Below, one piece after another: positions 37,358 through 43,085 of a DNA stretch of 43,085 nt (the stretch's first letter is position 1; the number at the start of each line of letters is the position of its first letter). Source of the DNA: Rhodospirillaceae bacterium. GTDB lineage: Bacteria > Pseudomonadota > Alphaproteobacteria > Rhodospirillales > Rhodospirillaceae. The notes below the pieces were generated by a model that did not search any database, was not told where the DNA came from, and saw only the letters and a list, made by a program, of their open reading frames with translations. The DNA is taken from positions 1 to 43,085 of the forward strand of contig CANJRD010000026.1 in assembly GCA_947476695.1 (NCBI GenBank), in the 5' to 3' direction. Both the position numbers and the translations under genes were made by a program.

Positions 37358-38313
37358 CCCGCGTTGCGCAGGGTGTCGGCGTTTTGCGCGATGAGCGCGA
37401 TCTGCGAGCGCGCGCGGTTGATCTCGCGCACGAGGTAATCGCGGAACACTGCCACGCGGGTCGAATTGCGCAGCTCGGCGGCATAGACGAAATAGGCGTC
37501 CGCCACCGTGCCTTTGACTTCCGGCAGCACGCGCACGATGCCGCTGCCTTCGCGGATGAAGTATTCCGGCAAGGGGCCGATGCCGATGCCGGCTTTCACC
37601 GCGCGATAAATGCCGTAGATGTTGTTCACCGCGAGCGCGGGACGGGCCTGCAGGCCGGCTTTGCTCAACATCTCCTCGAACCAGTGCACGTCCTGGAACG
37701 GCTCTGTGCCAGCGCCGAAGGTCACGATGTCGTGGTCTTTCAGATCGGCGATGGTCTGCGGGACGCCGCGTTCCTTCAGGTACTCCGGCGAGGCGTAAAG
37801 GCTCACCTGCAAGCCGCCCAGGTGACGCTGGATCAGATCGCCTTGCGTCGGCTCGTTGAAGCGGATCGCGACGTCGGCCTCGCGCATCGCGAGGTCGAGT
37901 TCGCGGTCGTCGAGATGCAGCGACACGGCGATGCCGGGATACTGGCGGATGAATTCCTTCAGCCGGCTGGTCAGCCACACCGATCCGAAAGCGACGGTGG
38001 TGGTGACGCGCAACACGCCTTCGGGATTTTCCTTGGTCTCGGTCAGCAGCGTTTCGACGTTGTTCAGCTTGGCGAACACGTCGTGCACGGTCTTGTAGAG
38101 CAGGTCGCCTTGCTCGGTGAGGATCAGGCCACGCGCATGGCGATGGAACAGGCTGACGCCCAAGGATTCCTCGAGCGCGCTGATCTGCCGGCTGACGGCC
38201 GACTGGCTCAGGTTCAAGGTCTCGCTGGCGTGCGTGAAGCTGCCCGCTTCCGCCACCGCGTGAAACACGCGCAGCTTGTCCCAGTCGAGACGTCCGCCGC
38301 TACGCATCATCAT
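37354..38313 (-). CDS. LysR-family transcriptional regulator
   Basis: A 319-residue regulator. The N-terminal winged HTH is WDKLRVFHAVAEAGSFTHASETLNLSQSAVSRQISALEESLGVSLFHRHARG. The effector-binding periplasmic-binding-like domain follows (GVLRVTTTVAFGSVWLTSRLKEFIRQYPGI). The start is ATG 38313, the first of three tandem ATGs, because AAGGA lies five bases before it. It is 13 bases downstream of trxB on the same strand, an arrangement often conserved in alphaproteobacteria. The effector and targets are unknown; a link to redox status is suggested by the neighbour only. Confidence 0.92.
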   Translation of the reverse strand: MMMRSGGRLDWDKLRVFHAVAEAGSFTHASETLNLSQSAVSRQISALEESLGVSLFHRHARGLILTEQGDLLYKTVHDVFAKLNNVETLLTETKENPEGVLRVTTTVAFGSVWLTSRLKEFIRQYPGIAVSLHLDDRELDLAMREADVAIRFNEPTQGDLIQRHLGGLQVSLYASPEYLKERGVPQTIADLKDHDIVTFGAGTEPFQDVHWFEEMLSKAGLQARPALAVNNIYGIYRAVKAGIGIGPLPEYFIREGSGIVRVLPEVKGTVADAYFVYAAELRNSTRVAVFRDYLVREINRARSQIALIAQNADTLRNAG

Positions 38314-38326
38314 TGCATTCCTTTGC

Positions 38327-39268
38327 CTAACCGTGTGCCGCCAGGAATCGATCGGCTTCCAGCGCGGCCATGCAGCCGGTGCCTGCCGCCGTGACGGCCT
38401 GACGATAGACGTGATCCTGCACGTCGCCACAAGCGAAGACCCCGGGAATCTTCGTGCCCGTGGAATCCGGCGCCGTGATCAGATAGCCGTTCTCGTCCAT
38501 GTCGAGCGCGCCCTGGAACAGCTCGGTGTTCGGCGTGTGCCCGATGGCGATGAACAGGCCTTCGACGGCCAGCTTCTCGATAGCGCCGGTCTTCACGTTG
38601 CGCAGCTTCACGCCCGTGACGCCCGGCGGGCCCTTGGTGCCGACGACTTCGTCGACCGCTGAATCCCACACCACCTTGATCTTCGGATGGTCGAACAGCC
38701 GCTGCTGCAACATCTTCTCCGCGCGCAAGCTGTCGCGACGATGGATCAGCGTCACCTGGGTGGCGTGATTGGTGAGGTACAGCGCTTCCTCAACGGCGGT
38801 GTTGCCGCCGCCGACCACCGCGACTTCCTTGCCGCGGAAGAAGAAGCCGTCGCACGTGGCACAAGCCGACACGCCGAAGCCCTGGAACTCTTTCTCCGAA
38901 GGAATGCCGAGCCAGCGCGCCGACGCGCCGGTGGCGATGACGATGGTGTTGCCGATGAACACGTCGCCGGAATCGCCGGTGCAGACGAACGGGCGCTTGG
39001 TGAAATCGATCTTGGTGACGAGATCGTGGATGAAGCGCGTGCCGACGTTCTCGGCCTGCTTCTGCATCTGCTCCATCAGCCAGGGCCCCTGAATCACGTC
39101 AGGGAAACCCGGGTAGTTCTCGACGTCGGTGGTGATCGTCATCTGGCCGCCGGGCTGCATGCCGGCGACAACGATCGGCGCGAGGTTCGCGCGCGCCGCA
39201 TAGATGGCGGCGGTCAGGCCGGCCGGGCCGGAACCGAGAATCAGGACCTTGGTACGATGTTCAGCCAT
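38327..39268 (-). CDS. trxB: Thioredoxin-disulfide reductase
   Basis: Cytoplasmic FAD/NADPH enzyme of 313 residues that reduces thioredoxin. FAD-binding GSGPAGLTAAIYAARA is at the N-terminus, the redox-active disulfide is C136-A-T-C139 in SACATCDG, the NADPH site is VVGGGNTAVEEALYL, and the C-terminal FAD motif is GVFACGDVQDHVYRQAVTAAGTGCMAAL. The length is standard. Together with the downstream lysR it forms a two-gene operon, divergent from an Lrp-family gene. Confidence 0.97.
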   Translation of the reverse strand: MAEHRTKVLILGSGPAGLTAAIYAARANLAPIVVAGMQPGGQMTITTDVENYPGFPDVIQGPWLMEQMQKQAENVGTRFIHDLVTKIDFTKRPFVCTGDSGDVFIGNTIVIATGASARWLGIPSEKEFQGFGVSACATCDGFFFRGKEVAVVGGGNTAVEEALYLTNHATQVTLIHRRDSLRAEKMLQQRLFDHPKIKVVWDSAVDEVVGTKGPPGVTGVKLRNVKTGAIEKLAVEGLFIAIGHTPNTELFQGALDMDENGYLITAPDSTGTKIPGVFACGDVQDHVYRQAVTAAGTGCMAALEADRFLAAHG

Positions 39269-39438
39269 GGAAAAACGCGATCAGACCCTTAAAAACCGGA
39301 AAACCCCCTGGTCTGCCGGCGTTGCGCTGCAACGTCGGCGTTAACATAGGGGGAGGGGGGCACACCTTCAAGAAATGCGCCCCCAAGCAGCAATCTTTCG
39401 TGGCCGGGTTGCGCCCCTGCGCGGAATCGGTTTATTTG

Positions 39439-39451
39439 GTAATAATATTAC
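39439..39451 (+). promoter_or_regulatory. AT-rich palindrome, possible Lrp operator
   Basis: GTAAT-AAT-ATTAC (39439-39451) is a perfect 5-bp inverted repeat in an otherwise GC-rich region, 31 bases before the Lrp-type gene. It contains a TAATAT -10-like core. Lrp/AsnC proteins often bind AT-rich palindromes in their own promoters. Confidence 0.45.
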
Positions 39452-39482
39452 TCCCGAGGGGAACGGGAGCGGGGAGAGACAC

Positions 39483-39989
39483 ATGCAGCGCGTGAAGCTC
39501 GATCGCATCGACCGCCAGATCCTGGCCGATCTGCAGGCCGATGGGCGCATGACCAACGTCGACCTGGCGGGCCGGGCCGGCATCTCGGCCCCGCCCTGCC
39601 TGCGTCGTGTGCGGGCCCTGGAGCAGTCTGGGTACATCAAGGGCTACCATGCGGAGCTGGACCCCGGCGCGCTGGGGTACACCGTCACGGTCTTCGCCCA
39701 CGTCGGCCTATACAGCCAGGCGGAGGCCGACCTAGTGGCCTTTGAGAGCCTAGTGAAGCAATGGGACGAGGTCCGCGAGTGCCACATGCTGGCCGGCGAG
39801 ACCGACTTCCTGCTGCGCGTGGTCGCGAAGGACTGGGACGCCTATCAGCGCTTCGTCACCGAGAAGCTGACCGCGGCCCCGAAAGTGGCGAACGTGAAGT
39901 CGGCGCTCGCCATCCGCTCGGCCAAGAACCTGCCGGGCGTGCCGATCCTGGTCGATCCGGTGGAGAAGGAAGCCGCCGCTGAAGGATAG
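39483..39989 (+). CDS. Lrp/AsnC-family transcriptional regulator
   Basis: A 168-residue regulator. The N-terminal HTH is LDRIDRQILADLQADGRMTNVDLAGRAGISAPPCLRRVRALEQSGYI. The RAM/AsnC ligand-binding domain follows (ECHMLAGETDFLLRVVAKDWDAYQRF). The longer frame to 39375 lacks homology; ATG 39483 has GGGGAGAG upstream. It is divergent from trxB. The ligand is probably an amino acid; which one cannot be read here. Confidence 0.93.
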   Translation: MQRVKLDRIDRQILADLQADGRMTNVDLAGRAGISAPPCLRRVRALEQSGYIKGYHAELDPGALGYTVTVFAHVGLYSQAEADLVAFESLVKQWDEVRECHMLAGETDFLLRVVAKDWDAYQRFVTEKLTAAPKVANVKSALAIRSAKNLPGVPILVDPVEKEAAAEG

Positions 39990-40003
39990 GCCGCGACCGC
40001 AGC

Positions 40004-40477
40004 CTATTTGAACTTCACGTCGATGATTTCATAGGCCTTGCCGCCGCCGGGGGTGATCACCTCGACGGAATCGCCAATCGTCTTGCCGATCAGCGCGCGG
40101 CCGAGCGGCGCTTGGACGGAAATCTTCTTCTTGGCGAGATCCGCCTCATAAGGCCCGACCACCTGATAGGTGGTTTCCTCATCGGTATCGTCGTCGGCCA
40201 GCTTCACGAAGGCCCCGAAACGCACCGTCTTGCCGGTCAGCTTCGAGATATCGATGACGTCGGCGCGGCTGACGATGTCCTCGAGTTCCGAGATGCGGCC
40301 CTCGATGAAGCTCTGCTTCTCGCGCGCAGCGTGATACTCGGCGTTTTCGGACAAATCGCCGTGCTCGCGTGCTTCCGCGATAGCCTTGATCACGGCGTAT
40401 CGATCCACCGTGCGCAACTGCCGTAATTCTTCTTCAAGCGGAGCTAAACCCTCCGCCGTCATTGGAATCTTTTCCAT
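40004..40477 (-). CDS. greA: Transcription elongation factor GreA
   Basis: A 157-residue factor that stimulates RNA polymerase to cleave backtracked transcripts. The N-terminal coiled coil carries the catalytic acidic tip ([21 protein letters not shown]). The C-terminal FKBP-like domain is [11 protein letters not shown]...[24 protein letters not shown] 40477 gives [10 protein letters not shown], the normal N-terminus; the 20 extra residues up to 40537 are not family-like. It follows carB on the same strand after 85 bases, a common alphaproteobacterial order. Confidence 0.97.
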   Translation of the reverse strand: MEKIPMTAEGLAPLEEELRQLRTVDRYAVIKAIAEAREHGDLSENAEYHAAREKQSFIEGRISELEDIVSRADVIDISKLTGKTVRFGAFVKLADDDTDEETTYQVVGPYEADLAKKKISVQAPLGRALIGKTIGDSVEVITPGGGKAYEIIDVKFK

Positions 40478-40562
40478 GACGTCAACAATCCCAATTTGCG
40501 CGAACGAACAGAAAGAAATAGCCCATGCCGAAGGCAAGGGCTTGAACGGCTCGAACTGTCAG

Positions 40563-43085
<2,523 letters not shown>

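Noticed and set aside
36677-37978. Minus-strand open frame of 433 codons across the hydrolase and LysR genes
   Set aside because: It overlaps two recognisable genes and has no family character of its own.

Overview
The window is about 43 kb of GC-rich DNA from an alphaproteobacterium. The evidence is the gene content: recA followed by alaS, phasin, short-form PS decarboxylase with pssA, trxB followed by a LysR gene, carB-greA, and a CaiB/BaiF transferase beside an HMG-CoA lyase. A short palindrome of a kind common between genes in Rhizobiales is also present. I cannot name the genus. Most of the window is chromosomal housekeeping sequence. I saw no phage, insertion sequence, CRISPR array, tRNA or rRNA.

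Layout. 1-4200: the 3' end of recA, two terminator hairpins, alaS, and a phasin gene with a promoter set among TGCACTGCAGCA-type repeats and a two-hairpin 3' UTR. 4270-9900: a MoxR ATPase with its VWA partner, then a MacA/MacB-type efflux operon (adaptor, ATPase, permease) and a 58-residue DUF4169-like gene. 9920-15220: a fluoride channel gene divergent from leuC-leuD, a cysteine-rich YkgJ-like protein, a DMT transporter, and a flavodoxin-fold oxidoreductase whose N-terminus is split off by a frameshift. 15220-18430: lepB and a class III CoA-transferase on the minus strand, divergent from an HMG-CoA lyase. 18460-20700: a GIY-YIG gene between two palindromes, a beta-carbonic anhydrase, and a small membrane protein/winged-helix pair with twin operators. 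20720-25030: icd, a LOG-family hydrolase, convergent cytochrome c' and cytochrome b561 genes, and an unknown membrane protein. 25160-28240: a LysM protein, psd and pssA (phosphatidylethanolamine synthesis) and a small membrane protein. 28230-33600: uvrB and a large autotransporter. 33760-37360: an aspartate aminotransferase and a DUF2975/XRE/hydrolase cluster with three operators. 37350-43085: lysR and trxB on the minus strand, divergent from an Lrp-family gene, then greA and carB (cut by the window end).

The least ordinary signals are regulatory or structural. The phasin 3' UTR has two hairpins with identical UCCUCCCA loops that resemble anti-Shine-Dalgarno sequence, as in the alphaproteobacterial 'cuckoo' RNAs. 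The GIY-YIG gene lies between two REP-like palindromes. The DUF2975/XRE operon has three evenly spaced operators, and the winged-helix/membrane pair has two operators covering its promoter. The hydrolase downstream of the XRE gene has coding-like sequence starting right at the upstream stop codon but no start codon there. The autotransporter start region is duplicated out of frame. I did not find a convincing new multi-gene system.
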